Shown here: in pieces, positions 8,853 through 19,738 of the stretch | Layout of the letters: each line of letters opens with the position of its first letter | Numbering within the stretch: position 1 is the first letter of the stretch | DNA from: Hypericibacter sp049323455 | Lineage (GTDB): Bacteria; Pseudomonadota; Alphaproteobacteria; Dongiales; Dongiaceae | Assembly: GCA_049323455.1 (NCBI GenBank) | Contig: JBMONF010000038.1 | Span: 124,001 to 188,000 of the forward strand | Length of the DNA stretch: 64,000 nucleotides | Direction: 5' to 3' | Position numbers and translations under genes: made by a program | The notes under the pieces: model-generated | Seen by the model: the letters and a program-made list of their open reading frames with translations, nothing else | What the model was told of the DNA's origin: nothing | Database searches by the model: none

Positions 8853-9357
8853 GCGCAACCTGCTCGCCGCCGGGGCGAGCCTCCTTCTCGCGGCACCGCT
8901 CGGGGCTTGCGGCTTCGAGCCGCTCTACGGCGATCACGGCGGCACCCGCGAGAATACCAATGCGGCGCTCGCCCTGGTCCGCGTCGCGCCGATCGCCAAC
9001 CGCGCGGGCCAGTTGCTCTACAACAAGCTGCGCGATCGGCTCAATCCGCGCGGCAAGCCGATCGAGCCAGCTTACGTGCTCGAGGTGAAGCTCGACGAGC
9101 AGTCGCAGGAGCTTCTGCTGGAGCCCGACCAGACCGCGTCGCGCACCAATCTGACCCTGCGCGCCGAGTTCCAACTGCGACAGATCGGAAGCGGCGAGAC
9201 GCTGCTCAAGGGCTTCAGTCAGGCCACGGTGGGGTATGATGTCGTCACGTCGCAGTTCGCCACCCTGACCTCGCAGCAGGATGCGCGCGATCGGGCCACG
9301 AGGCAGTTGAGCGAAGACATCAGCACGCGGCTCGCGCTCTATTTCGCGAAGGGATGA
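8839..9357 (+). CDS. lptE: LPS-assembly lipoprotein LptE
   Basis: The product is 172 residues. It carries an RRNLLAAG N-terminus with a hydrophobic core and the lipobox LGAC, followed by GFEPLYG, the usual opening of mature LptE. LptE plugs the LptD beta-barrel in the outer membrane and helps insert lipopolysaccharide. The gene starts inside the end of leuS (14-bp overlap), and its stop overlaps the holA start as ATGA, the usual leuS-lptE-holA order of this group. The mature part (LTLRAEFQLRQIGSGETLL) fits the family's beta-rich core. Confidence 0.93.
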   Translation: MSWSRRNLLAAGASLLLAAPLGACGFEPLYGDHGGTRENTNAALALVRVAPIANRAGQLLYNKLRDRLNPRGKPIEPAYVLEVKLDEQSQELLLEPDQTASRTNLTLRAEFQLRQIGSGETLLKGFSQATVGYDVVTSQFATLTSQQDARDRATRQLSEDISTRLALYFAKG

Positions 9358-10400
9358 AGCTCACCGGCAAGACCGTCGAGCGCTTTCTGGCCAAGCCCGA
9401 CCCCAAGATCGCGGCGGTGCTGGTCTATGGCGCCGATGGCGGGCTGGTGCGCGAGCGCGCCAGCCAGCTCGTCAAGTCGACGGCCGGCAGCCTCGACGAT
9501 CCGTTCCGCGTTTCCGTGCTCACGGGCAAGGCGATCAAGGAGGATCCGGCGCGTCTCGCCGACGAAGCGATGGCGCTGTCGCTCACGGGCGGCCGGCGCG
9601 CGGTCAAGATCGAGGATGCCGACGACGACATCGTCGACGCGCTCAAGCGCTTTCTGGCCGACGCCGGCAGCGACAGCCTGATCGTGCTCGAGGCCGACGA
9701 ACTGCCGAGCCGGTCGGCCTTGCGCAAGCTGTGCGAGACGGCCGAACGGGCGGCCGCCCTGCCCTGCTACCGCGACGAAGGCCCGGGCCTGGCGAGCCTC
9801 ATCCGCGAGCGGCTGCAGCAGAGCGGGCTCGCCGTCTCCCCCGAGGCCCTGTCCTTTCTGGCCTCGCATCTGGGCGGCGACCGGGCCATCACGATGTCCG
9901 AGCTCGAGAAGCTGGCGCTCTATATGGGCGCCGGCGGCAAGAACAGCCCCACGCCCGCGCGCAAGGTCGAGCTCGCCGACGCCGAGGCGGTGGTCGGCGA
10001 CAGTGCCGCCCATGCGCTGGAGGATCTGGTGCTAGCGGTGGCCGACGGCGATATGCGGGCGATCGAGCGCGGTCTGGCGCGAAGCCTCGGCGAAGGCGCG
10101 GCGCCGATTTCGCTCTTGCGCGGCTGCGCGCGCCACTTCTTGCGGCTGCACTGGGCTTCGGGGCGGATGGCTCAAGGGGCCAGCGCCGAGGAGGCCGTGA
10201 AGGCGCTGCGCCCGCCCGTCTTCTTCAAATATGAGGACCGGATAAGAGCCCAGCTCCGGCGCTGGTCTGCGGCGGGCCTTGCCACCGCGCTCGACCGGCT
10301 GCTCGCCGCCGAGGCGCAGTGCAAGCGCTCGGCCATGCCGGCCGAAACCATCTGCCGGCGCACTTTCCTCGAGATCGCCGGCCTGAAGCCAGGGCGGTAG
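9354..10400 (+). CDS. holA: DNA polymerase III subunit delta
   Basis: The product is 348 residues. The delta subunit is the clamp-loader wrench that opens the beta sliding clamp. The N-terminal nucleotide-binding-like fold (AAVLVYGADGGLVRERA) lacks a full Walker A, as expected for delta. The helical C-terminal collar is recognisable (LLRGCARHFLRLH and FFKYEDRIRAQLRRW). The start ATG overlaps the lptE stop by four bases. It is convergent with parB, with 77 bp between the stops. Confidence 0.94.
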   Translation: MKLTGKTVERFLAKPDPKIAAVLVYGADGGLVRERASQLVKSTAGSLDDPFRVSVLTGKAIKEDPARLADEAMALSLTGGRRAVKIEDADDDIVDALKRFLADAGSDSLIVLEADELPSRSALRKLCETAERAAALPCYRDEGPGLASLIRERLQQSGLAVSPEALSFLASHLGGDRAITMSELEKLALYMGAGGKNSPTPARKVELADAEAVVGDSAAHALEDLVLAVADGDMRAIERGLARSLGEGAAPISLLRGCARHFLRLHWASGRMAQGASAEEAVKALRPPVFFKYEDRIRAQLRRWSAAGLATALDRLLAAEAQCKRSAMPAETICRRTFLEIAGLKPGR

Positions 10401-10477
10401 CGTTTTTCATGCTGCGCAGCATGATCGCAGCAAAACGAGGAAGTTCAATAGATTGGCGGAGATTTGCGCGCGGCGGC

Positions 10478-11383
10478 TCAGCCTTCGCCGCTTTCAGACG
10501 TGGTTGTGCTGGCTGCGCGCGTCAGGCGCTGCAGCAGATCGTCGAGTTGCTCGAGGCTGCTGTAATGGATGGTGAGGGCCCCGCCCTGCCCGTCGAAGCT
10601 GATCGAAACCTTGAGCCCCAACAAGTTGGAGAGGTCGCGCTCGAGCGCCACGGTGTCGGCGTCGCGCGCCGGTGCCTTGGCCTTGGCCGCGCGCTTGCTC
10701 GGTCCCTTGGCCTGCTGCGCCAGCCGCTCGGCCTGGCGCACATTGAGCCCCTGGGCCACGATCCGCTTGGCCAGCGCCACGGGATCGGGGGCGGTCACCA
10801 GAACGCGGGCATGGCCGCTCGTGAGCTGGCCCTTGTCGAGGAGCGCCTTGACCTCCTCGGGCAGCCCCAGGAGCCGCAACATGTTGGCGATGTGGCTTCT
10901 GCTCTTCCCCACATGTTGCGCCAGATCCTCCTGGGTGTTCCTGAACTCGTCGAGCAGCCGGCGATAGCCTTCGGCCTCCTCCAGCGGCGACAGGTTCTCG
11001 CGCTGCAGGTTCTCGACCAGCGCCAATTCCAGCGCCTCGCGGTCGCCGAGATCGCGGATGATGACCGGCACCTCGTGAAGCTGGGCACGCTGCGCCGCGC
11101 GCCAGCGCCGCTCGCCGGCGACAATTTCATAGATATTGGGTTGCTGCGGCCGTCGCCTCACCAGGATTGGTTGGAGAATGCCGTTGGCGCGGATCGATTC
11201 CGCGAGCGCCTCGAGCTCTTCCTCGACGAACAGGCGGCGCGGCTGAAACGGCCCCGGCTGCAGCTGCTCGATCGGCACCATCTTCGAGAGGCGAACCCGA
11301 TCGAGCGAAGCGTAGTCGGCGCTTTCCGCTCCCAATAAGGCCGAGAGACCGCGGCCCAACTTCTTGCTGCCGTCGTCGGTCAA
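10478..11383 (-). CDS. parB: Chromosome-partitioning protein ParB
   Basis: The product is 301 residues from the TTG start chosen here. ParB binds parS, loads as a CTP-dependent clamp and stimulates ParA. The N-terminus KKLGRGLSALLG is the conserved ParA-stimulating peptide. VAGERRWRAAQRA is the CTP-binding motif, followed by the parS-reading helix-turn-helix (LAQHVGKSRSHIANMLRLL) and a C-terminal dimerisation domain. TTG at 11381-11383 overlaps the parA stop (TTGA). An in-frame ATG at 11458 would add 25 poorly conserved residues overlapping parA, so the TTG is preferred, though this is inferred. Two perfect parS sites lie 1.4 and 3.4 kb upstream. Confidence 0.95.
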   Translation of the reverse strand: MTDDGSKKLGRGLSALLGAESADYASLDRVRLSKMVPIEQLQPGPFQPRRLFVEEELEALAESIRANGILQPILVRRRPQQPNIYEIVAGERRWRAAQRAQLHEVPVIIRDLGDREALELALVENLQRENLSPLEEAEGYRRLLDEFRNTQEDLAQHVGKSRSHIANMLRLLGLPEEVKALLDKGQLTSGHARVLVTAPDPVALAKRIVAQGLNVRQAERLAQQAKGPSKRAAKAKAPARDADTVALERDLSNLLGLKVSISFDGQGGALTIHYSSLEQLDDLLQRLTRAASTTTSESGEG

Positions 11384-12210
11384 GCCGCCTCGGGCTCCCG
11401 CTGCTCGCGGCGCAGCATCTCGCTGGCGAGATGGATATAGGCTTGCGCGCCGGGACACTTCAGATCGTAGAGCAGCACCGGCTTGCCGTGCGAGGGCGCC
11501 TCGGAGATGCGCACATTGCGCGGAATGACGGTGTCGTAGACCTTGCGGCCGAGATGGCCGCGCACATCGGCAGCGACGAGGTCGCTCAAGCTGTTGCGTT
11601 TATCGAACATCGTCAACACAACACCTTGGATCTCGAGCGCCGGATTGAGCGCTTCCTTGATGCGCTGCACCGTCATCATCAGATGGCTCAGGCCTTCGAG
11701 CGCCAGGAACTCGCATTGCAGCGGCACCAGCACGGCGTCGGCTGCCACCAGCGCGTTCAAGGTCAGCAACCCGAGCGAGGGCGGGCAGTCGATGAGAATG
11801 TAGTCATAGGAGCCGACCACGGGCTTGAGCGCGTCGCGCAGCAGGAACTCGCGCCGGCTGGCGCTCACCAGCTCGATCTCGGCGCCGGACAGATCGACCG
11901 AGGCCGGAATGATCGCCATGCCGGGCACGAGGGTCGGCAGCAGCGCCTCGCGCGCGGCCGCAGCGCCGACCAGCAGATCGTAAGACGTGATGCTGCGCCG
12001 GGCGCGGTCGATGCCAAGACCGGTCGAGGCGTTGCCTTGCGGGTCGAGATCCACGATCAGCACCTGCTTGCCGCAGGCGGCCAAGGCCGTGGCCAGATTG
12101 ATGGCGGTGGTGGTCTTGCCGACCCCGCCCTTCTGGTTCGCCATAGCCAAAATTCTGGCTTTTTTCAAAGGGTTATCATTCGTCGCGGTGAGGTCGGACA
12201 GGTTCGACAT
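11380..12210 (-). CDS. parA: Chromosome-partitioning ATPase ParA
   Basis: The product is 276 residues. It is a MinD/ParA-class ATPase with the deviant Walker A KGGVGKTT at about residues 27-34, the A' motif VLIVDLDPQGNAST and the Walker B-like DYILIDCPPSLGLL. ATP-bound dimers bind nucleoid DNA and pull ParB-parS complexes. It starts inside the rsmG 3' end (35-bp overlap) and shares its stop with the parB start. rsmG, parA and parB are therefore very likely co-transcribed. Confidence 0.97.
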   Translation of the reverse strand: MSNLSDLTATNDNPLKKARILAMANQKGGVGKTTTAINLATALAACGKQVLIVDLDPQGNASTGLGIDRARRSITSYDLLVGAAAAREALLPTLVPGMAIIPASVDLSGAEIELVSASRREFLLRDALKPVVGSYDYILIDCPPSLGLLTLNALVAADAVLVPLQCEFLALEGLSHLMMTVQRIKEALNPALEIQGVVLTMFDKRNSLSDLVAADVRGHLGRKVYDTVIPRNVRISEAPSHGKPVLLYDLKCPGAQAYIHLASEMLRREQREPEAA

Positions 12211-12823
12211 GGCTCAATCGCAGGACGGTTCCGGTTGGGTCGGAGCGGCTCTTGAAACGCTTAATTTGCATCTTCCAGCCTTTGCCCGCTTCGGTCAATT
12301 CGCGCTCGACCTGCTTGCCCTTGAGAAAAAGGCAGACCGTCTCGGAGCCGAGAAAAGGCGCCGCATAATCAAGCAATTGGGGTAATTCGGCGCAGGCCCT
12401 ACTCGTAATGGCATCAACCGCGAAGGGAGCCAGCTTTTCGATGCGCACGACATGGACGGTGACGGAGAGGCCTGCGACTCGGGCGACCTCGCGCTGAAAA
12501 GCGCATTTTCTCTGGTCCGACTCGACGAGATGGACTTCCGGCACCCCCATCGCCGCCAGGACGAGGCCCGGAAACCCTGCCCCGCTGCCGATATCCAGAA
12601 CGCGCCGGCAGCCGGAAGGAAGGAGCCGGTAGAGCTGCGCCGAATCCAGCATGTGCCGACGCCAGAGATCGCGCAGGCTGTCGGTCGCGACGAGATTGAC
12701 GGCGCGCTGCCATTTGACGAGCAGCTCGGCAAAAAGTCGCAGCCGCTTCAATGTTTCACGTGAAACACCGGCTTCGGCAGCGAATTCCTCAGGCGTAAGC
12801 GGCGGGATCGCTTTCGCCATCAT
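12176..12823 (-). CDS. rsmG: 16S rRNA (guanine-527-N7)-methyltransferase RsmG
   Basis: The product is 215 residues from the ATG at 12823. It methylates G527 of 16S rRNA using SAM. The SAM-binding motif VLDIGSGAGFPGLVLA is clear, and HLVESDQRKCAFQREVAR follows. The start is uncertain: two adjacent ATGs (12823 and 12820) precede the conserved IPPLTPEEFAAEAGVSRETLKRL, while the open frame extends to 12880. The GVSRET codons contain a perfect parS site, a placement also known from other alphaproteobacteria. The 5' end overlaps the mnmG 3' end by 35 bp. Confidence 0.95.
   Translation of the reverse strand: MMAKAIPPLTPEEFAAEAGVSRETLKRLRLFAELLVKWQRAVNLVATDSLRDLWRRHMLDSAQLYRLLPSGCRRVLDIGSGAGFPGLVLAAMGVPEVHLVESDQRKCAFQREVARVAGLSVTVHVVRIEKLAPFAVDAITSRACAELPQLLDYAAPFLGSETVCLFLKGKQVERELTEAGKGWKMQIKRFKSRSDPTGTVLRLSHVEPVRPHRDE
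12753..12768. promoter_or_regulatory. parS: parS site 1, inside rsmG
   Basis: TGTTTCACGTGAAACA is a perfect 16-bp palindrome identical to the chromosomal parS consensus bound by ParB. It lies in the rsmG coding sequence, where it encodes part of VSRET, so the DNA-binding site and the protein motif constrain each other. Confidence 0.96.
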
Positions 12824-14741
12824 TGGGCCGAGGGCTGCGCCCGCGCTGATCGCGCGGTCCGGGCTGGCGCGACCGAACATGGCGCAGCAGGGCCGTGAGG
12901 GCCGCCGGGGTCACGCCGGAGATCCGCCCTGCTTGGCCGAGGGTCAGGGGCCGAACCCGGGCCAGCTTGTCACGGATCTCATTTGAGAGGCTGCCGATTG
13001 CGGCATAATCCAAGTCCTCCGGTAGATGCAGCGCCTCTTCGCGCCGGAAGGCGCGAATGTCCGCCTCCTGGCGCTCGAGATAGCCGGCATAGCGGCCTTC
13101 GATTTCGAGTTGCTCGGCGATGTCGGGCGCGATGGCGCCCAGCTCCGGCCATATGCGTGCCAGCGCGTCCAGCCTCATGCCCGGATAGCTCAAGAGCGCC
13201 AAAGCGTTGCGCCGAATCCCATCCTGATTGACGAGAAGCCCCGCCGCTCTGAGGCGGCTCGGAGTCTCGCTCAGCCGCATGAGCAGGGCCCGCGCGGCAG
13301 CCAAGGCCGCTTTCTTGGCTCTGAAGCGCGCGAACCGCGCAGGGCCGACACAGCCGACGGCCGCTCCCTTCTCCGTCAGCCGCAGATCGGCGTTGTCGGC
13401 GCGCAAGATCAGTCGGTATTCCGCCCGAGAGGTGAACATCCGATAAGGCTCGGACGTGCCGCGCGTCACCAGGTCGTCGATCAGCACGCCGATATAGCCG
13501 TCGGCCCGATCCAGAAGGAAAGCCGCCCCCTCGTCCCGGCCCGCGCGGCCGGCCGCGAGGGCCGCATTGATTCCAGCCACCAGCCCCTGCGCGGCCGCTT
13601 CTTCGTAGCCGGTCGTGCCGTTGATCTGTCCGGCCAAGAACAGCCCCGGCAGGCGGCGTGTCTCCAGCGTCGGCTTGAGTTCGCGCGGATCGACGAAATC
13701 ATACTCGATCGCATAGCCCGGCCGGGTCATTCGCGCCCGCTCCAGGCCGGGGATCGTCTTCAGCAGCTCGGCCTGCACCTCGGCCGGTAGCGAGGTCGAG
13801 ATTCCATTGGGATAAACGGTCGGATCGTCCAACCCTTCCGGCTCGAGGAAGATCTGATGGCGCTCCCGATCGGCGAAGCGAACCACCTTGTCCTCGATCG
13901 ACGGGCAGTAGCGCGGGCCGATGCTTTCGATCTGGCCGGAATAGATCGGCGACAAATGAAGATGGGCCCGGATCAGCGTGTGGCTTGCGGGCCCTGTCGC
14001 GGTGATATGACAGTCGAGCTGCGGCGTCTCGATGCGGTCCGTCAGGAAGGACATGGGCTGTGGCGGTCGATCGCCTGGCTGGCGCTCCAACCCCGCCCAG
14101 TCGATGGTCCGGCCGTCGAGCCGGGGCGGCGTGCCGGTCTTGAGCCGGCCCATGGAAAAGCCCAGCCGCTCGAGCGTCAGCGCCAAGCCCACCGCCGGCG
14201 CCTCGCCCACGCGGCCGGCCGGCCGCTTCTCGGTACCGATATGGATCAGGCCCCGCAGGAAAGTGCCGGTGGTCAAAACGATGGCGCCGCCGCCAATGCG
14301 CCGGCCATCGCCGGCCAGCACCGCCGCCGCGCGGCCATGAGCGTCGGCTTCGATGTCCTCGGCCGTCCCCTCGGCAATATCGAGGCCGGGCGTCTCCGCC
14401 AGGAGCCCTTGAATTGCAGCCCTGTAGAGCTTGCGATCGGCCTGGGCGCGCGGCCCCTGGACCGCCGGCCCCTTGCTCCGGTTGAGGATGCGGAACTGGA
14501 TGCCGCCGCGATCGATCGCGCGGGCCATCAGCCCGTCCAGCGCATCGATCTCGCGCACCAGATGCCCTTTGGCCAAGCCGCCGATGGCGGGGTTGCAGGA
14601 CATCTCGCCGATGCTATCGCGACGGTGGGTCAGCAGCAGGGTGCGCGCGCCCATCCGCGCAGCAGCCGCAGCGGCCTCGCAGCCGGCATGGCCACCGCCC
14701 ACCACCACAACATCGTAATTGTCGCGCATGGCGGCGGACAT
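12789..14741 (-). CDS. mnmG: tRNA uridine-5-carboxymethylaminomethyl synthesis enzyme MnmG (GidA)
   Basis: The product is 650 residues. It is an FAD protein that works with MnmE to make cmnm5U34 in tRNA wobble positions. The Rossmann motif VVVVGGGHAGCEAAAAAARMG starts near residue 10, and GEMSCNPAIGGLAKGHLVREIDALDG is a family signature. The C-terminal ALTALLRH region is as expected, followed by a proline/arginine-rich tail of about 25 residues. A start at the second ATG (14729) is also possible, but GGGA lies before the first. It is preceded by mnmE after 83 bp, which hold a parS site. Confidence 0.96.
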   Translation of the reverse strand: MSAAMRDNYDVVVVGGGHAGCEAAAAAARMGARTLLLTHRRDSIGEMSCNPAIGGLAKGHLVREIDALDGLMARAIDRGGIQFRILNRSKGPAVQGPRAQADRKLYRAAIQGLLAETPGLDIAEGTAEDIEADAHGRAAAVLAGDGRRIGGGAIVLTTGTFLRGLIHIGTEKRPAGRVGEAPAVGLALTLERLGFSMGRLKTGTPPRLDGRTIDWAGLERQPGDRPPQPMSFLTDRIETPQLDCHITATGPASHTLIRAHLHLSPIYSGQIESIGPRYCPSIEDKVVRFADRERHQIFLEPEGLDDPTVYPNGISTSLPAEVQAELLKTIPGLERARMTRPGYAIEYDFVDPRELKPTLETRRLPGLFLAGQINGTTGYEEAAAQGLVAGINAALAAGRAGRDEGAAFLLDRADGYIGVLIDDLVTRGTSEPYRMFTSRAEYRLILRADNADLRLTEKGAAVGCVGPARFARFRAKKAALAAARALLMRLSETPSRLRAAGLLVNQDGIRRNALALLSYPGMRLDALARIWPELGAIAPDIAEQLEIEGRYAGYLERQEADIRAFRREEALHLPEDLDYAAIGSLSNEIRDKLARVRPLTLGQAGRISGVTPAALTALLRHVRSRQPGPRDQRGRSPRPNDGESDPAAYA

Positions 14742-14792
14742 TAGTCCCGGAGCTCGATCCCTGTCAAAGCGGCGCAGATCAAGGCGGTTTCC

Positions 14793-14808
14793 TGTTTCAC
14801 GTGAAACA
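14793..14808. promoter_or_regulatory. parS: parS site 2, mnmE-mnmG spacer
   Basis: This is a second perfect TGTTTCACGTGAAACA palindrome, 2.04 kb from the first and intergenic. Paired parS copies near parAB and the origin are the usual arrangement in alphaproteobacteria. Confidence 0.96.
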
Positions 14809-14824
14809 ATGCGGTCCCGAGCTT

Positions 14825-16159
14825 TTATTTCCCAATGCAGAACTCGGAAAAGATTCGGTCGAGGATATCGTCCACGTCGACCTTGCCCGTGATGCGGCCA
14901 AGCGCGCGAAGGGCCAGGCGGAGATCTTCGGCCATCAGCTCGGGTGCCTTGATTTCATTGGCTCTTCTTAGAGATTCGAGGCTCTCCTCCACGGCGGCGC
15001 GATGGCGGGCCCGGGTCAGAACCGGCGATGCGCCGACCGCCATCAGCTCGGCCGCCGCCGCCTTCAGCCGAGTTAGTAACTCTGTCATTCCGGCACCGGT
15101 ACGAACCGACAGAGGCAGCACCGCGCAGGGCAGCGCCGCCGGGCTGCGGCCCTTCACCAAGTCCATTTTGTTGGCTATCACAATATCAAAATCTTTCTTT
15201 ATTGTCAGGATGTTAGGAAGCTGTTCCGTTATTCGTTCCGCATCCAGAACGAACAGGCGCAGATCCGCCTCCTGGCCGCGGCGGCGGGCCCGGTTGACGC
15301 CTTCGGCTTCGATCTCGTCCTGCGTCGGCCGCAGGCCAGCCGTGTCGGCGAGCACGACCGGATAGCCGCCGAGGTCGAGCGCCAGCTCGAGCACGTCGCG
15401 CGTGGTGCCGGGAACAGCGGAGACGATGGCCGCGTCGCGCTTCGCCAACGCATTGAAAAGACTAGATTTCCCGGCGTTGGGTGGGCCCAGGATCGCGATC
15501 GACAGCCCTTCGCGCAACCGCTCGCCGCGATGCTCGTCGGCCAGATGGGCTGCAATCTCGCCTGCGATCCGGCCAGCTTGCTCCCTGACCGAAGCGATCA
15601 GGCCCGGAGGCAGATCCTCCTCCGGGAAGTCGATCGCGGCCTCGAGCCGCGCCAGCGCCCGGGTCAGCTCCTCGCTCCAGTCCCGATAGAGCAGGCCCAG
15701 CTCGCCGCCGAGCTGACGCAAGGCCAGCCGGCGCTGGGCCTCGGTCTCGGCCGCCACCAGGTCGGCGAGCCCCTCGGCCTCGGTCAAATCCAGCTTGCCG
15801 TTGAGAAAGGCGCGCCTAGAGAACTCGCCGGGCTCGGCCAGACGGAAATCCGGCAACGCGGCCAGGGCCTCCAGCACCGCCGCCATCACGGCGCGCCCGC
15901 CATGAAGCGAGAGCTCGGCCATGTCCTCGCCGGTGAAGCTGGCGGGGCCCGGAAACCAAGTCACCAGCCCCTGGTCGATCGGCTCGCCGTTCCGGGGGTC
16001 GGAAATCCGGCGCAGCGAGGCCCGGCGCGCCGGCGGCGGCACCCGTCCGGTCAGGCGTTCCAGCGCCCAGCCCGCTTTGGACCCGGAGAGGCGCAGGATG
16101 GCGAGCCCCGCCCGGCCCGGCGCCGTGGCGGGAGCGTAGATGGTTTTGTCGTCAGACAT
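14825..16159 (-). CDS. mnmE: tRNA modification GTPase MnmE (TrmE)
   Basis: The product is 444 residues. It partners MnmG in wobble-uridine modification. The N-terminal folate-binding domain (IYAPATAPGRAGLAILRLSG) is followed by a helical region interrupted by a Ras-like G domain. That domain shows G1 GPPNAGKSSLF, G3 DTAGLR and G4 NKMD. The C-terminal FCIGK is the conserved ending whose cysteine is needed for activity. It lies 100 bp downstream of an Fe-S protein gene on the same strand. Confidence 0.97.
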   Translation of the reverse strand: MSDDKTIYAPATAPGRAGLAILRLSGSKAGWALERLTGRVPPPARRASLRRISDPRNGEPIDQGLVTWFPGPASFTGEDMAELSLHGGRAVMAAVLEALAALPDFRLAEPGEFSRRAFLNGKLDLTEAEGLADLVAAETEAQRRLALRQLGGELGLLYRDWSEELTRALARLEAAIDFPEEDLPPGLIASVREQAGRIAGEIAAHLADEHRGERLREGLSIAILGPPNAGKSSLFNALAKRDAAIVSAVPGTTRDVLELALDLGGYPVVLADTAGLRPTQDEIEAEGVNRARRRGQEADLRLFVLDAERITEQLPNILTIKKDFDIVIANKMDLVKGRSPAALPCAVLPLSVRTGAGMTELLTRLKAAAAELMAVGASPVLTRARHRAAVEESLESLRRANEIKAPELMAEDLRLALRALGRITGKVDVDDILDRIFSEFCIGK

Positions 16160-16259
16160 GGTGCCTGATCGAGGGGGCGGCTGGGCTCATGCCCCACATT
16201 TTAGCCGTTTCGCCGCGACTTTGCTTGGGCGGGCCACCCTCTTTTCCGAGCGACCCCAG

Positions 16260-16655
16260 TTACTTGGCAACGGGCGGGCCGTCCTCGGGCCGGAGCATCA
16301 GCCGCCGGGCCCGCCCGCCCTCGACCAGATGCTTTTGCAACACCTCGTCGATCTCCTCCCGGCTGCGGCAGCGATACCAGACGCCTTCGGGATAGATCAC
16401 CATGGTGGGGCCCAGCTCGCAGCGGTCGAGGCAGCCGGCGGCGTTGATCCGCACGTCCGTGAGGCCGAGCTCCTTGGCCCGTGCCTTCATGTAATCCCTC
16501 AGCTTTTCCGATCCCTTGGCCTTGCAGCAGCCGCGCGGATGGCCGGCCGGCCGCTCGTTGGTGCAGCAGAACACATGGGCGCGGTAATAGAGCGGCGGGT
16601 CCCCCTCCATCGCGCCCCTGTCGCGCTCGGTTTCCTCGCGTTCGATCTTCGTCAT
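16260..16655 (-). CDS. (2Fe-2S) ferredoxin domain-containing protein
   Basis: The product is 131 residues. It is a thioredoxin-like [2Fe-2S] ferredoxin of the type found in NuoE-like and cobaltochelatase-associated proteins. Cysteines in HVFCCTNERP, GCCKAKG and AAGCLDRCELGP supply the likely cluster ligands. MVIYPEGVWY and a helical C-terminus complete the fold. The redox partner is unknown. The ATG overlaps the stop of the DUF6489 gene (ATGA), so the two are translationally coupled. A start 15 codons later (GAMEGD) is possible. Confidence 0.85.
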   Translation of the reverse strand: MTKIEREETERDRGAMEGDPPLYYRAHVFCCTNERPAGHPRGCCKAKGSEKLRDYMKARAKELGLTDVRINAAGCLDRCELGPTMVIYPEGVWYRCRSREEIDEVLQKHLVEGGRARRLMLRPEDGPPVAK

Positions 16656-16894
16656 TCGCCGGCCTTCTTGCCCGCCAGCCCCTCCCAGAACGCCTTCTGG
16701 ATCTTTTCCAGGCTCTCCAGCCCGCCCGGCATCCACGCCTTGAGCAGGGTGTCCGCATCCATGCTCTTGAGCGCCGCCATCATGCGCGCTTCGGCCTCCT
16801 TCATCAGCGTCTCCTGCAGCGGCCCGACATCGGGCAGGCCCAGAAAGGCGCGTGCCTCGACCGGCGTGCAATCGATGTCGATCCTGACTTTCAT
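16652..16894 (-). CDS. DUF6489 family small protein
   Basis: The product is 80 residues, beginning MKVRIDIDCTPVEARAFLGLPDV and followed by an amphipathic helix rich in Met, Glu and Lys. This matches a small alphaproteobacterial family of unknown function (DUF6489), recalled by pattern. The start is set by a strong Shine-Dalgarno, AAGGAGGA, a few bases upstream; the open frame extends 45 codons further without conserved sequence. It is coupled to the ferredoxin gene by an ATGA overlap. Confidence 0.75.
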   Translation of the reverse strand: MKVRIDIDCTPVEARAFLGLPDVGPLQETLMKEAEARMMAALKSMDADTLLKAWMPGGLESLEKIQKAFWEGLAGKKAGE

Positions 16895-17069
16895 GATGTC
16901 CTCCTTCGCCGATCGTGGCGGCGCCCAACGGATTGTCCCGACGCAGTTTGTGGTTGAGCGCTCGGTCAACCCTCTCGATATATAGGTCCAGGCGCCAGGA
17001 CAGAACGGCGCCCTTGCGGTTGCCCGCAAGCCTCACTCTTACACCATCCCGGGAGCGCGAGCGCCAGCC

Positions 17070-19127
<2,058 letters not shown>

Positions 19128-19134
19128 CCGGCCG

Positions 19135-19638
19135 ATGGACGCGCCATCGCCCCCACGCCGCTTGACCGTCGCCTCGCCGGTGGGGCCGATCACGCTTGCC
19201 GAGAGCGACGGGCGGCTGGTCAGCGCCCATATCGGTCGGCGAACGCGGGCTTCGGCCGAGGGCGAAAACGCATCGGATCGCTCGCCGCTCCTGGATCGCG
19301 CCCGCGACCAGCTCGAGGCCTATTTCCGCGGCGAGCTCCGCGACTTCGATCTGCCGCTGGCGCCCGCAGGCAGCGCCTTCGAGCTTCGCGTCTGGCAAGC
19401 GCTGCGGGAGATTCCCTACGGCACCACGAAAAGCTACGGCCAGATCGCGCGCCAGGTGGATGGCGTGGCGCGCGCCGTCGGCCAGGCCTGCGGATCGAAC
19501 CCCATCCCCATCATCGTGCCCTGCCATCGCGTGCTGGCCGAGGACGGACGGCTCGGCGGCTTCTCCGCCCCCGGCGGGCGCGACACCAAATCCTTCCTGC
19601 TCGAACTTGAGGGAGCGCGCACGCCTCGACTGCTTTGA
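19135..19638 (+). CDS. ogt: Methylated-DNA-protein-cysteine methyltransferase
   Basis: The product is 167 residues. It removes methyl groups from O6-methylguanine by suicide transfer to C130 in IIVPCHRVL. The upstream helix-turn-helix segment (YGTTKSYGQIAR) and the asparagine hinge (CGSNPIPI) are present. The chain is slightly short at the N-terminus but has the whole catalytic domain. It probably shares a transcript with the gene upstream (7 bp apart). Confidence 0.93.
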   Translation: MDAPSPPRRLTVASPVGPITLAESDGRLVSAHIGRRTRASAEGENASDRSPLLDRARDQLEAYFRGELRDFDLPLAPAGSAFELRVWQALREIPYGTTKSYGQIARQVDGVARAVGQACGSNPIPIIVPCHRVLAEDGRLGGFSAPGGRDTKSFLLELEGARTPRLL

Positions 19639-19738
19639 CGGATTCGGTCGACCGCTGCCGACGGTGCCGCCCTATGCCGGAGCCGGCACGCCCATTATTC
19701 TGTTCCGCGACGTCCCCGATTTCCCGGAGAACCCGATC

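Noticed and set aside
6009..8858. 949-codon minus-strand frame opposite leuS
   Set aside because: It is a GC-bias shadow of leuS, whose HIGH and KMSKS motifs are intact on the plus strand.
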